NCBI RefSeq assembly: GCF_965215815.1
Contig: NZ_CBDCEO010000012.1
Coordinates: 186,001 to 250,000 of the forward strand
DNA length: 64,000 nt
Reading direction: 5' to 3'
Origin: Poriferisodalis sp965215815
Lineage (GTDB): Bacteria; Actinomycetota; Acidimicrobiia; Acidimicrobiales; Poriferisodalaceae
A model generated the notes under the pieces. That model was given only the letters and a program-made list of their open reading frames with translations, did no database searches and was not told where the DNA came from. Below, piece by piece: positions 41,028 to 49,892 of this stretch (positions within the stretch are counted from its first letter, which is position 1; each line of letters starts with the position of its first letter). The position numbers were made by a program, and so were the translations under genes.

Positions 41028-41849
41028 TCACGCAGACTGTCGTGCGAACTCCGCACAGGCCTTCACTCGGGTCACGCTGAGGTTGAAACCCCGTGCGACT
41101 TCCTCGGGGGGATCTTCCGCGAGGCTGGCGATGATGGACTTGACCGGGATTCTGGTGCCCGTCACCACCGGGGCGCCGAAGCAGATGCGGGGGTTTATCT
41201 CGATCCACTGGGCCACATCCCATGAGGCCGGCCGTCCGTCGATGAACTGGATTTCCTCGGCGAATGTCTTGATGGCTGAGGTGATGGCACGTTGTCCCTT
41301 GCGGTTCCCAACGATCTCCTCCGCGTGCCCTTGGAACTCAATCCAGACGTTGTGCCCGTCGGTGTAGAAGGACTCGTGCGCCAGCGGGTGCTGAATATCG
41401 GGAAACCGTTCGCGCATGCCGTCGAGCACTCGACGGACCCTCTGAAGCGAGGCGCCGCGGTCGCGAAAACGGCACACCATTTCCAATCCGATCAGATCGA
41501 GAAAGTCGATAGTCGCCGTGGCGTCGTTGTCGTACGTGGGTGGCCTGACGACAGTCATCCAGCGACGGATCTGGGCACGCGAGACATCTCGGTCTCGCTC
41601 CACAATCTGCGCCGCTTCGCGAAAACGGCACACCATTTCCAATCCGATCAGATCGAGAAAGTCGATAGTCGCCGTGGCGTCGTTGTCGTACGTGGGTGGC
41701 CTGACGACAGTCATCCAGCGACGGATCTGGGCACGCGAGACATCTCGGTCTCGCTCCACAATCTGCGCCGCTTGGGGAAATGAGTAAATGCCTGCCCCGA
41801 TAGCAGCGCGAGTCGCGACTTCGCTGTCAGCATGCTTCTTCACTGTCAC
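41028..41849 (-). CDS. DUF433-containing antitoxin-like protein with perfect 52-residue duplication
   Basis: The 273-residue frame ends in a DUF433 domain (WIEINPRICFGAPVVTGTRIPVKSIIASLAEDPPEEVARGFNLS...), a HTH fold often found in antitoxins paired with PIN-like toxins. Before it, an AAQIVERDRDVSRAQIRRWM block plus LDLIGLEMVCRFR is present twice, identical in DNA. A single copy (about 221 residues) would be the ancestral protein, so the N-terminal region now has two helix-turn-helix-like units. No DUF5615 or PIN toxin gene is adjacent. Confidence 0.8.
   Translation of the reverse strand: MTVKKHADSEVATRAAIGAGIYSFPQAAQIVERDRDVSRAQIRRWMTVVRPPTYDNDATATIDFLDLIGLEMVCRFREAAQIVERDRDVSRAQIRRWMTVVRPPTYDNDATATIDFLDLIGLEMVCRFRDRGASLQRVRRVLDGMRERFPDIQHPLAHESFYTDGHNVWIEFQGHAEEIVGNRKGQRAITSAIKTFAEEIQFIDGRPASWDVAQWIEINPRICFGAPVVTGTRIPVKSIIASLAEDPPEEVARGFNLSVTRVKACAEFARQSA
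41461..41772 (-). repeat. Perfect 156-bp tandem duplication within the DUF433 gene
   Basis: Bases 41461-41616 are repeated without change at 41617-41772. The unit length is a multiple of three, so the frame is kept and 52 residues are duplicated. The identity means the event is recent, or that the duplication is an assembly or population variant. Confidence 0.95.
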
Positions 41850-41983
41850 TTCACCTCCGCGCTGGGCCAGTCATCAGCCTAAGCGTGCCCTGCCACACGC
41901 CCGTCGATGCCAGGTGCCCATGGCCTGCTGCTGGTGTCGTCAGGAGGCGGAGGCGTCTGTGACTTGTCAGCCGCGGGGCTAGG

Positions 41984-42778
41984 TCAGCGGAGGTGGGCGG
42001 GGCGGGGGTCGGCGAGGCGTCCTAGTGGGGATTGTGCTCGCAAGCCGCCGTCCACCACGATCGCCTCGCCGCTGACGAACGACGACTGATCGCTCGCCAG
42101 CCAGACGGCCGCGCTTGCGATCTCAGATGGTTGGCCGAGGCGGCGCAGCGCGTGCGCCCCGATGTTGCGCTCGAGGACGTCCGGATCGCTCATCATGCGC
42201 ATCACCGGTGGTGTCTCGATAGTGCCCGGGCAGATTGCGTTGACGCGCACTCCGGCGGGTCCGTGGTCTGTCGACAGTGCCCGGGTCAGATTGATGACGG
42301 CTGCCTTCGACGCTGCGTAGACGACCGAACCGCCGTCACCGTGCAGCCCGCTCACCGATGCCGTGTTGATGATGGAGCCGCCACCGCCAGCCTCCATGTG
42401 CGGGACAGCGAACTTGGCGCCGAGGTACACCGAGCGCACGTTGACGTTCATCACCAGGTCCCAGTCCTTGGGCTCGAGCTCGACGGCGGTGCCGGGGCGC
42501 AGCGTGCCGGCGTTGTTGAACAGCACGTCCAGCCCGCCCCATCGATCGACGGCCGCTTGCACCATCTCGGAGACGGCATCGGCGAGCGAAACGTCGGCAC
42601 CGAAGCTGTGCGCCTCGCCGCCGGCCTCGCGGATCGCCTCGGCGACGGACTCCGCGCGTTCGCGCCGGATGTCGACAACGAGGACCGATGCACCCTCGGC
42701 TGCGAAGCGCTGGGCGCTGGCTTCCCCGATGCCCGAAGCAGCTCCGGTGACGATGGCGATCTTGTTCTCGAGCAGCAT
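41984..42778 (-). CDS. Short-chain dehydrogenase/reductase (classical SDR)
   Basis: The 264-residue oxidoreductase shows the cofactor motif VTGAASGIGEASA, NNAG at about residue 88, the catalytic Ser in NTASVSG and YxxxK as YAASKAA, then NAICPGTIETP and the C-terminal SFVSGEAIVVDGG. I use the ATG at 42778 (MLLENKIAIV), since the frame's upstream part is not conserved. It diverges from the esterase gene at 42889. The substrate could be a steroid, a hydroxyacyl compound or a sugar alcohol. Confidence 0.9.
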   Translation of the reverse strand: MLLENKIAIVTGAASGIGEASAQRFAAEGASVLVVDIRRERAESVAEAIREAGGEAHSFGADVSLADAVSEMVQAAVDRWGGLDVLFNNAGTLRPGTAVELEPKDWDLVMNVNVRSVYLGAKFAVPHMEAGGGGSIINTASVSGLHGDGGSVVYAASKAAVINLTRALSTDHGPAGVRVNAICPGTIETPPVMRMMSDPDVLERNIGAHALRRLGQPSEIASAAVWLASDQSSFVSGEAIVVDGGLRAQSPLGRLADPRPAHLR

Positions 42779-42888
42779 GTGCGATCTCGTTTTCGGCGTG
42801 ACTCCTGGGGACGTCGCGACCCTAGATCGGTGTGGCACCTCGTCTCAGAACTACGTTGTGGCGGCCGGAATCAACCGTGGGAGACACG

Positions 42889-43773
42889 ATGGCGAGCGCA
42901 GCATTCCAGAGAATCCGCGAGATCATCGCGTCCCAACGCATGCCGGCCGACATCGAGGCCATGCGCAAAGGCATCGAGACCACCGCACGGCCCTTGCCGG
43001 CTGGGGTCACGGGCGAAATGGTCGACGCCAATGGCGTCCCGTGCGAGCTGCAGATGCCCGAGGGTGGCAGCGCCGACGCGATTGTGCAGTACGTGCACGG
43101 TGGCGGTTACGTCGCCGGGTCGATCGGCTCACATCGAAACCTGACCGGTCACTTAGCCCTGAGCCTCGGTTGTCCGGTGCTCTCGGTCGACTATCGCCTT
43201 GCGCCCGAGCATCCGCACCCCGCAGCGGTCGAGGACTCCGTCGCTGTGTATCGCTGGTTGCTCGACCAAGGCCATTCAGCCGATCGGATCGCCATCGCCG
43301 GCGACTCCGCCGGCGGCGGGCTGACCGTGTCGACGCTCATGAAGCTGCGCGATCTGGGCCTGCCGCTGCCCGCAGCAGCTGTTCCCATCTCGCCGTGGGT
43401 CGACATGGCGGGCACGGGGGAGAGCATGGTCACCCGATCCGACCGTGACCCGATGGTGAGCGGACCCGACATCCGGCGCCTTGCTGGTGTCTTCGTTGGC
43501 CCTGACGGTGATCTCGCTGATCAATTGGCATCACCGCTGGAAGGCGACCTGTCGGGCCTGCCGCCGCTATTGATTCATGTCGGCGACGACGAGGTGCTGC
43601 TGTCGGACAGTGAACGGCTTGCCCACAAGGCCCGCACCTCTGGTGTCGATGTGACGCTCGAGGTCTGGCCGGAGATGATTCACGTCTGGCATTCGATGGC
43701 GGGATTGTTCCCCGAGGCCGATGACGGCGTGGCGCGCGTGGCCGAATACCTCAGCGAGCGTCTGGCTGTCTGA
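42889..43773 (+). CDS. HSL-family alpha/beta-hydrolase (esterase/lipase)
   Basis: The 294-residue esterase has the oxyanion-hole motif YVHGGGYVAGS, SVDYRLAPEHPHPAAVED, the nucleophile elbow GDSAGGGL, the acid in HVGDDEVLLSDS and the catalytic His in WPEMIHVWHSM, all diagnostic of the hormone-sensitive-lipase family. The start ATG at 42889 follows the family N-terminus (MASAAFQRIREII). It converges with the amidotransferase gene. It may act on short-chain esters. Confidence 0.9.
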   Translation: MASAAFQRIREIIASQRMPADIEAMRKGIETTARPLPAGVTGEMVDANGVPCELQMPEGGSADAIVQYVHGGGYVAGSIGSHRNLTGHLALSLGCPVLSVDYRLAPEHPHPAAVEDSVAVYRWLLDQGHSADRIAIAGDSAGGGLTVSTLMKLRDLGLPLPAAAVPISPWVDMAGTGESMVTRSDRDPMVSGPDIRRLAGVFVGPDGDLADQLASPLEGDLSGLPPLLIHVGDDEVLLSDSERLAHKARTSGVDVTLEVWPEMIHVWHSMAGLFPEADDGVARVAEYLSERLAV

Positions 43774-43787
43774 GTTCGCGTAGAGCC

Positions 43788-44486
43788 CTACGAACAGGCG
43801 ACGTCGTCGAGGAACCAGTCGACGAGGTCAAAGCAATTGCGCCGATTCGCGGTCTCGTTGCGCGCCACGTCGGCAAGGATGCCCTCGCGGGTGACACCGC
43901 AGGAGTCCAGGTAGCTGTCGCTCGACTGTCGCATCCAGTGGCTGGCGAGCTCCACGCTGATCTCGGGATGGAACTGGGTGCCCACGCTGGGGCCCACGCG
44001 AAACAGTTGTGGACAGGCCTCGGTGCTGGCCAGCAGCTCGGCGCCCGGCGGCAGCGCGAAGCGATCGTGGTGCCATTCCATCCATGGCCCGGTTGAGATC
44101 GGCAGTTCGGTGCCATCAGCGGGCGTGATCTCGTACCAGCCGATCTCGGTCTCCGGCGAGAGTTCTACGGAGCCCCCGAGCGCTGCTGCGAGTGCCTGGC
44201 CGCCGAAGCAAATACCCAGCACTGGCGTGCCGCCCTTATGGGAGCGGCGTATGAGGTCGAGTTCGTCGCCGATCCACGCGCTGATTGCGTCCTCGTACAC
44301 CGACCAGTACGAGCCCATGATCACCAGCAGGTCGAAGCCGTTCTGGGGCGGCGGCTCGAACCGGTCGGGCAGAGATGTCTCGGGCACCATGACGTGGGAA
44401 TGGCATGCCACACCGCGCTCGATGAGTCGATCGCCGACGAATCCGGGCTTGGTGCCGGCCTCGTGCGAGACGATGAGCGCTTTCAT
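43788..44486 (-). CDS. Class I glutamine amidotransferase-like protein
   Basis: The 232-residue protein has the nucleophile Cys in VLGICFGGQALAAALGG and the His-x-Glu pair in GTQFHPEISVEL, with MGSYWSVYED as the oxyanion region. It resembles the GMP-synthase-like or YfeJ-type free-standing amidotransferases that hydrolyse gamma-glutamyl compounds. The ATG at 44486 overlaps the P450 stop (ATGA), and the glutamine-synthetase-like genes nearby make a gamma-glutamyl pathway plausible. Confidence 0.85.
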   Translation of the reverse strand: MKALIVSHEAGTKPGFVGDRLIERGVACHSHVMVPETSLPDRFEPPPQNGFDLLVIMGSYWSVYEDAISAWIGDELDLIRRSHKGGTPVLGICFGGQALAAALGGSVELSPETEIGWYEITPADGTELPISTGPWMEWHHDRFALPPGAELLASTEACPQLFRVGPSVGTQFHPEISVELASHWMRQSSDSYLDSCGVTREGILADVARNETANRRNCFDLVDWFLDDVACS

Positions 44487-45775
44487 GGGGCGCGCTCGAC
44501 GACCGAGACCGGCAAGTGCTTGATGCCAGAAATGAAGTTAGACCGCAGCCACTCGATCGGGCCGTCTTGTTCGATCCTGACCACCCGTCGCATTAGCTCC
44601 TCGAACACCACCTTGATTTCCATGCGCGCCAACCACGCACCCAGGCACAGGTGAGGGCCGTTCCGGCCGAAGGCCATGTGCTCGTTGTCCTGACGCGCCA
44701 AATCAAACCTGTACGGGTGAGCGAAACGATCCTCGTCGTGGTCTGCGCTGACGTAGTACAGGACCACCTTGTCGCCCGCCCGCACCTTGGTGCCTCGAAT
44801 CTCGGTGTCGGTAGTTGCGGTGCGCCGGAAGTGCGTCGTGACCGAGCTGGCCCGCAGCACCTCCTCAGTGGCGGTCGCGGTGAGCGCCTCGTCTCCCGCC
44901 AGCACGGCGGCTCGCCAGGTGTCGAACACACCGGGGTGAGCCATGAGCACCCACAGCCCGTGCGTCATCGTGTAACGGGTCGTGTCGTTGCCAGCCGCGA
45001 TCAGCAACGTGAAGAAGTTCTTGAACTCCAGGTCGGTCAGCGGAGTGCCGTCGGTGGTGGGGGCCAGCAGCTGGCTGATCACGTCGGGGGTCGGGCACTC
45101 GCGACGCTTCGCAGCCTGTTCGGCCGCGTACTCGAAGATCTCAACGGTGGCGGGGCTGCGGAAGGGCATGAAGCGGAACTCGTCGGTGTCGACGAGCCCG
45201 ACGGGGTAGTCGGTGAAGTCCGGGTCGGTGTTGCCGAGCAGGGCATCGCCCCATTCGACGAGCTGGTGGCCGTCGGAGTCGCTGGTTCCGAGCATCCGGC
45301 CGAGCATGCGCATCGGCAGCTCCTGGGCCACTTCGGTCACGAAGTCGAAGCGGCCTTTCGGCAGCGCCCGGTCCAGCACCTCGCATGCGATTGCCCGGAT
45401 TGCTGCTTCGTAGGTATTGACGACTCGTGGCGTGAATCCCCGGCTCACCAGGCGGCGATACCTGGTGTGCTCAGGAGGATCCATCTCCATCATCGTGCAG
45501 CGCGCTTCCATTTCGTCCGGCGCCATGTCCTCCAGCCGGATGCCCTGCGACGAGGTGAACGTCTGCACGTCCCGGCTGATGCGGAACGCATCGTCGTACT
45601 TGGTGATCGCCCAGTAGCCGCGACCGTCGACCTCGTCGATCCACGCCACGGGCTCGGTGCGTCGCAGGCGGTGAAAGGTGGCGTGGGGGACGCCCTGGGT
45701 CCAGACGTCGTGGTCGGAGATGTTGAGGTCGTCGGGCCCGAGGTCCTCGAGGTAGGGCTCGGCCCAGGTGCTCAT
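44483..45775 (-). CDS. Cytochrome P450
   Basis: About 430 residues from the ATG at 45775 (MSTWAEPYLEDLG). It has the I-helix oxygen-binding motif AAGNDTTRYTMTHG, the ExxR of the K helix in EEVLRAS, and the haem-ligand loop FGRNGPHLCLGAWLARME with the cysteine. It is a soluble bacterial P450 that needs separate redox partners, none of which is encoded here. Together with the second P450 directly upstream (four bases apart) it may act on a lipid, terpene or steroid. Confidence 0.93.
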   Translation of the reverse strand: MSTWAEPYLEDLGPDDLNISDHDVWTQGVPHATFHRLRRTEPVAWIDEVDGRGYWAITKYDDAFRISRDVQTFTSSQGIRLEDMAPDEMEARCTMMEMDPPEHTRYRRLVSRGFTPRVVNTYEAAIRAIACEVLDRALPKGRFDFVTEVAQELPMRMLGRMLGTSDSDGHQLVEWGDALLGNTDPDFTDYPVGLVDTDEFRFMPFRSPATVEIFEYAAEQAAKRRECPTPDVISQLLAPTTDGTPLTDLEFKNFFTLLIAAGNDTTRYTMTHGLWVLMAHPGVFDTWRAAVLAGDEALTATATEEVLRASSVTTHFRRTATTDTEIRGTKVRAGDKVVLYYVSADHDEDRFAHPYRFDLARQDNEHMAFGRNGPHLCLGAWLARMEIKVVFEELMRRVVRIEQDGPIEWLRSNFISGIKHLPVSVVERAP

Positions 45776-45779
45776 TGCC

Positions 45780-47051
45780 TCAGGCTCGCACAGGGGCAGT
45801 TGCACCGTCGACTGAGACGTCAACTGATGCGACGCCGTGAACGAAGTTCGACGGAATTCGCTCCAAGTTGGCAGCGCTGGCGGGCCGGATACCACGGTCC
45901 AGCATGGCCTCGAGCAGCACCGTCAGCTCCATCCGCGCCAGATAGGCACCCAAGCAGAAGTGCGGCCCGCCGCCTCCGAACGCGATCTGCGCATTGTCGA
46001 CCCTGCCGATGTCGAATTCGTCGGGACGCTCGAACACCTGCTCGTCCCGGTTGGCTGACGGGTACCACATGACCACCTTGTCTCCGGCCGAAATAGGAGT
46101 ACCCGACAATTCGGTGTCGACGGCAGCGGTTCGGCGCATGTGCAGGATCGGCGATGCCCAGCGAATGACCTCCTCGACTGCGCTGGGCACCAGGCTGCGA
46201 TCGGCCGCTAGCCGATCCCACTGGTCAGGATGCTCAGCGAACGCGATCGTCCCGTGGGTGATCGCCGTGCGTGTCGTCTCGTTGCCGCCGAACACCAGCA
46301 CTTGGAAGAAGTTACGGAACTCGGCTGCCGTGAGCCGGTCGCCGCCGACCTCGGCATGCACGAGGTGGCTCACCAGGTCGTCAGTGGGATGGTCCAGGCG
46401 CTGGTTGCCCAGCTTGGCCCCGTACTCGTACAACCCCCACGCCGCCGGGCTGCCAAACGGCAGCAAGCGCAGCGGGGTGGTGTTGCCGTAGGCATCGGCC
46501 GGCAGCGACTGGGCTTCGGTTGTGCCTTCCACCAGGTGGTTCGACAGCTCCACCATGTAGTCGGCGTCTTCGGGCGGCACTCCCAAGATGGCGATGATCA
46601 CCCTGATCGGCAGCGGCGCTGCCACCAGGTCGACCCAGTCGCCCCCGCCCTCGCGAACCACGGTGTCGAGCAGCTCATCGGCGATGGCACGTGTGCGTTC
46701 TTCGTAGCGGCGCATCTGGCGAGGTGTGAACGCCTTGCTGACCACCCGGCGCAGGCGAGTGTGCGCGGGCGGGTCGTGTTCGAGGATCGAACGGCGCGCC
46801 TCGAGTGCGTCGGCTTCGAGGTCCCACAGGTTCACATGGCCGATCGCGGAGGAGAAACGTTCGGGGTGGCGGGACACCTCGCACACGTCCGCGTGCCGCG
46901 TCACGGCCCAGAAACCGTGATCCTCGTAGGAGTTCCAGTGCAGCCCGGGACGCTGGCGCAACGTGCGGAAGTCATCCCAGGGGATGCCATCGGCATACCG
47001 GCGAGCATCGACGATGTCGATCTGCGTCGCCGGATCGGCCCCCGATGTCAT
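45780..47051 (-). CDS. Cytochrome P450
   Basis: The 423-residue P450 has the I-helix motif FGGNETTRTAITHG, ExxR in EEVIRWASP and the haem loop FGGGGPHFCLGAYLARME. It is a paralogue of the downstream P450, with the same domain order and no N-terminal membrane anchor. It starts at ATG 47051, 52 bases from the divergent glutamine-synthetase-like gene. The order P450, P450, amidotransferase on one strand looks like one transcription unit. Confidence 0.93.
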   Translation of the reverse strand: MTSGADPATQIDIVDARRYADGIPWDDFRTLRQRPGLHWNSYEDHGFWAVTRHADVCEVSRHPERFSSAIGHVNLWDLEADALEARRSILEHDPPAHTRLRRVVSKAFTPRQMRRYEERTRAIADELLDTVVREGGGDWVDLVAAPLPIRVIIAILGVPPEDADYMVELSNHLVEGTTEAQSLPADAYGNTTPLRLLPFGSPAAWGLYEYGAKLGNQRLDHPTDDLVSHLVHAEVGGDRLTAAEFRNFFQVLVFGGNETTRTAITHGTIAFAEHPDQWDRLAADRSLVPSAVEEVIRWASPILHMRRTAAVDTELSGTPISAGDKVVMWYPSANRDEQVFERPDEFDIGRVDNAQIAFGGGGPHFCLGAYLARMELTVLLEAMLDRGIRPASAANLERIPSNFVHGVASVDVSVDGATAPVRA

Positions 47052-47103
47052 GGGCGAATGGTAAGTCTGTGCAGACGTTTAGGTGGACCTAGGAGGCAAG
47101 CCT

Positions 47104-48441
47104 GTGACAACCCTCGCCGAAATCGAGAGCACTCTGCGCGGATCCGACGTGCATACCGTCGAGGTCGCCATCGTCGACACCTACGGACACCTGCGCGGCA
47201 AGCGCTTTCCCGTGGACCACTTCCTTGCGTCCGCAGCGGAGAACGGCTGCCATCTTGCCGATGCCATCTACATCTTCGATCTGCACAACGATCTCGTCGA
47301 CAGCCCCTACATCAACATGGCCAAGGGATTCCTCGACACCCACCTGGTTCCCGATCTCGGCACGCTGAGGCTCTTCGGGCACCGACCCGGCTACGCGCTG
47401 GTGTTCTCCGACAGCCTCGATCCGTCGCACAAATTGCACCCGATAGCGCCGCGCACGGTGCTGGCGCGCCAGATCGAGCGATGCGAAGCGCTCGGATACG
47501 GCCCAGTGGTCGCCACCGAGATGGAGTTCTACCTCTGCGAGGCGGACTGGTCGCACGTGCAGAGTCACATTCAGTACTCCTCGCTGACCGACCGGGGCGA
47601 TCTCGAAACCGTGCTGCTGGCCATGCGTCTCGCAATGATCGACGCCGGGATACCGGTCGAATCTTCGAACTCCGAGTACGGACCGGGTCAGATCGAGATC
47701 AACGTGGCCCACGCCGATGCCATGACCACCGCCGACAACACGGCGCTCTACAAGAGCATCGTCAAGGAGATCGCCGAAGAGACTGGGCTGAAGGCCACGT
47801 TCATGCCCAAGCCGTGGACCGAGCCCTCGGGCAGCGGGATGCATGTGCACACGAGCCTGTCGTCGGGCGGGGAGAACGTGTTTGCCTCCTCGCAGGACGC
47901 ACCGAACAAGACCATGGCGCAGTGGCTGGGAGGCCAACTCGACAATGCGCTGGCGCTGTCACTGCTCGGCAGCCCCGTGCCGAACGGCTACAAGCGTGTG
48001 CGCCCCTACACGTTCGCGCCCACCCACGTGCACTGGGGACTTGACAACCGGTCGGTGATGTGTCGGTGCACCGTGGGTGCGGGGAATGCGAACCGGGTCG
48101 AGTACCGGGCACCAGGCGCCGACGCCAATCCGTACCTGATGATCGCCGGCCTGTTGGCGGCAGGTGCCGACGGGCTTGAGCGCAGTGCCGACCCCGGGCC
48201 GAAGAGCGAGGGCGACAAGTACGACGACCCTGGCGACGCCATTCCGTTGCCGGCCAATGCCGCCGACGGCATCGCTGCGTACGAGGGCAGTGCGCTGTCG
48301 GCCGCGCTGGGAGAGGAGTTCTCGACGAACTTCTTGCTCATGGCCACCGCAGAGTTGGAGAAATTCCTCGAAGCTGGCTGCGACCCCGCCGGTGATGACG
48401 TCTCTGATTGGGAGCGTGAGCGCTACATCGAGTTCACCTGA
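47104..48441 (+). CDS. Glutamine synthetase family protein (gamma-glutamylpolyamine-synthetase-like)
   Basis: From GTG 47104 the protein has 445 residues. An AGGAGG at 47091-47096 decides this start over the GTG at 47083. It has the GS fold: the N-terminal VEVAIVDTYGHLRGKRFPVDHF, the metal and glutamate-binding motifs VATEMEFYLCEA, GPGQIEINV and SGSGMHVHTSL, and NANRVEYRAPGADANPYL. It is closer to GlnA-like ligases acting on polyamines or other amines (PuuA type) than to nitrogen-assimilating GlnA. It converges with a second GS-like gene. Confidence 0.88.
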   Translation: MTTLAEIESTLRGSDVHTVEVAIVDTYGHLRGKRFPVDHFLASAAENGCHLADAIYIFDLHNDLVDSPYINMAKGFLDTHLVPDLGTLRLFGHRPGYALVFSDSLDPSHKLHPIAPRTVLARQIERCEALGYGPVVATEMEFYLCEADWSHVQSHIQYSSLTDRGDLETVLLAMRLAMIDAGIPVESSNSEYGPGQIEINVAHADAMTTADNTALYKSIVKEIAEETGLKATFMPKPWTEPSGSGMHVHTSLSSGGENVFASSQDAPNKTMAQWLGGQLDNALALSLLGSPVPNGYKRVRPYTFAPTHVHWGLDNRSVMCRCTVGAGNANRVEYRAPGADANPYLMIAGLLAAGADGLERSADPGPKSEGDKYDDPGDAIPLPANAADGIAAYEGSALSAALGEEFSTNFLLMATAELEKFLEAGCDPAGDDVSDWERERYIEFT

Positions 48442-48497
48442 CCGGCGCTGTCCGCTCGAATTCGCAGCGTTGGCATCGGCCGGCGGTATCGGCCAGC

Positions 48498-49802
48498 TCA
48501 GTGGAAGGGCAGGTACTCGCTTATCTCCCACTCGCTGATGCTCTGCGACGGCTCTCCCACAGCTGCGACGTAGCGCTCCCACTCGGCCTCCTTGATGGCC
48601 AAGAAGTTGTCCACGAGGTCACTGCTCACCGCCTCGGTGAGGGCCGTGTCGGCTCGAAGATCGGTCAGGGCATCCGCGAGGTTCAGTGCCGACGTGACCT
48701 CAGTGTTCCAGGCGTCCATGCCGTCATTGGTCTCGGGCTCGGGGCACTCGATGCCGTCGACCACACCGAGGCGCGCTGCCTGCAACACAGCGGCAATTGC
48801 CGTGTGGATGTTGCAGGTGCCATCCGCGAGGCGGGATTCGATGCGGGTGCGTTCGCCTCGCTCTGGCGGCACGCGGGTGCCAACCACCCGGTGGTCGTAG
48901 CCCCAATTGGCCCGCCGACCGCTGAACGTGAACGGCCGCAAGCGCCGGTAGGCGTTCACCGTCGGCGCGCACAGCGGCGTGAGCCCTTGATGGTGGGCAC
49001 ACAGCCCGGCCAAGCATGACTTCGCCAGTTCGGACAGCCCGTCGTCGGTGCTGGTATCGACCAGCGCGTTCGCCCCGTTGGCGTCCACCAGCGAGAAGTT
49101 GACATGGACACCGTTGCCCTCGAACTGCTCGTAGGGCTTGCCCAGGAACGTGAGCCGCAAGCCGTGCTGTAGCGCGCGCTCGCGGGCAAGCACCTTGAAC
49201 AGGAACGCGTCGTCGGCGGCGTGCAGCGCGTCGTCGTAACGCAGCGTCAGCTCGAATTGGCCAGCGTCGAACTCGGCGTTCACGGATTCGAGCACGATCT
49301 CGCTGCCGGCTGCGAGGTCGACAATCTCGTCGATCAAGCCGACCGGATCGACGAAACGACCGGTGCCGTAGACATACGACCCCGGTGTGTCCCAGCGCTG
49401 CCAGCCATCCTCGTCAGTCAGTTCGAGCACGTACGCCTCGAACTCGATGCCGACCATGGGGCGGTAGCCCAGCGCCTCCCAGTCGGTGATCGCCTTGCGG
49501 AGGGCGTACCGGGCCGAGTAGCGGAATGGCTCACCCGCTTGGGACAAGTCGCACACGGCAACCTGGGTGCGGTCGTCATCCCAGCCTGGTCGCAGGTCAG
49601 CGGGGTCGAAGGTGGCGTGCATGTCGGGGAAGCCGTCGAGCACCCCCGATCCAGGCGCGGCCACGAACGAGCGGTCATAGGCCAGGCTGAACACCGCCGC
49701 AGCGTGACCAGTGCCTTCATGGGCGAGTGCGGCCGGGACGTATTTGCCCCGCGCCAGTCCGAGATGGTCGGGCCACAGCATCCGGACGCGTTCATTGGCC
49801 AT
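48498..49802 (-). CDS. Glutamine synthetase family protein, divergent
   Basis: The 434-residue protein keeps GS catalytic patterns: GIEFEAYVLEL, NAEFDAGQFELTLRYDDALHAAD, GNGVHVNFSLV, RRLRPFTFSGRRANWGYD and RIESRLADGTCNIHTAIAAVL. It is clearly less similar to classical GS than its neighbour and probably ligates glutamate to an unusual amine. It starts at ATG 49802 and shares a 90-base divergent intergenic region, with a 9-base inverted repeat, with the ABC binding-protein gene at 49893. Confidence 0.85.
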   Translation of the reverse strand: MANERVRMLWPDHLGLARGKYVPAALAHEGTGHAAAVFSLAYDRSFVAAPGSGVLDGFPDMHATFDPADLRPGWDDDRTQVAVCDLSQAGEPFRYSARYALRKAITDWEALGYRPMVGIEFEAYVLELTDEDGWQRWDTPGSYVYGTGRFVDPVGLIDEIVDLAAGSEIVLESVNAEFDAGQFELTLRYDDALHAADDAFLFKVLARERALQHGLRLTFLGKPYEQFEGNGVHVNFSLVDANGANALVDTSTDDGLSELAKSCLAGLCAHHQGLTPLCAPTVNAYRRLRPFTFSGRRANWGYDHRVVGTRVPPERGERTRIESRLADGTCNIHTAIAAVLQAARLGVVDGIECPEPETNDGMDAWNTEVTSALNLADALTDLRADTALTEAVSSDLVDNFLAIKEAEWERYVAAVGEPSQSISEWEISEYLPFH

Positions 49803-49825
49803 GGGTGCTTCCTCCGGAATGATCA

Positions 49826-49850
49826 GCAGAACCTACCTGAGAGGTTCTGC
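49826..49850. promoter_or_regulatory. 9-bp inverted repeat between divergent GS-like and ABC-importer genes
   Basis: GCAGAACCT at 49826-49834 and its exact reverse complement AGGTTCTGC at 49842-49850 flank a 7-base spacer. The repeat is centred between the start codons at 49802 (minus) and 49893 (plus). Its symmetry and place suggest an operator for a dimeric regulator controlling both genes. Confidence 0.55.
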
Positions 49851-49892
49851 TTGGAGGAGTAGCATCGACCCGATCCACGGGAAGGTCTCATT

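Noticed and set aside
41461..41772. Two-copy repeat as a possible CRISPR or phage repeat
   Set aside because: The unit is 156 bp with no spacers and codes in frame, so it is a gene-internal duplication.
41292..41787. Repeated plus-strand frames over the duplicated region (possible repeat protein)
   Set aside because: They are reverse-strand shadows of the DUF433 gene duplication; only the minus-strand frame carries a family domain.
46230..48044. Long open frame of about 600 codons crossing the P450 and GS-like genes
   Set aside because: It runs opposite to the second P450 and out of frame with the GS-like gene, with low-complexity composition and no recognisable motif.
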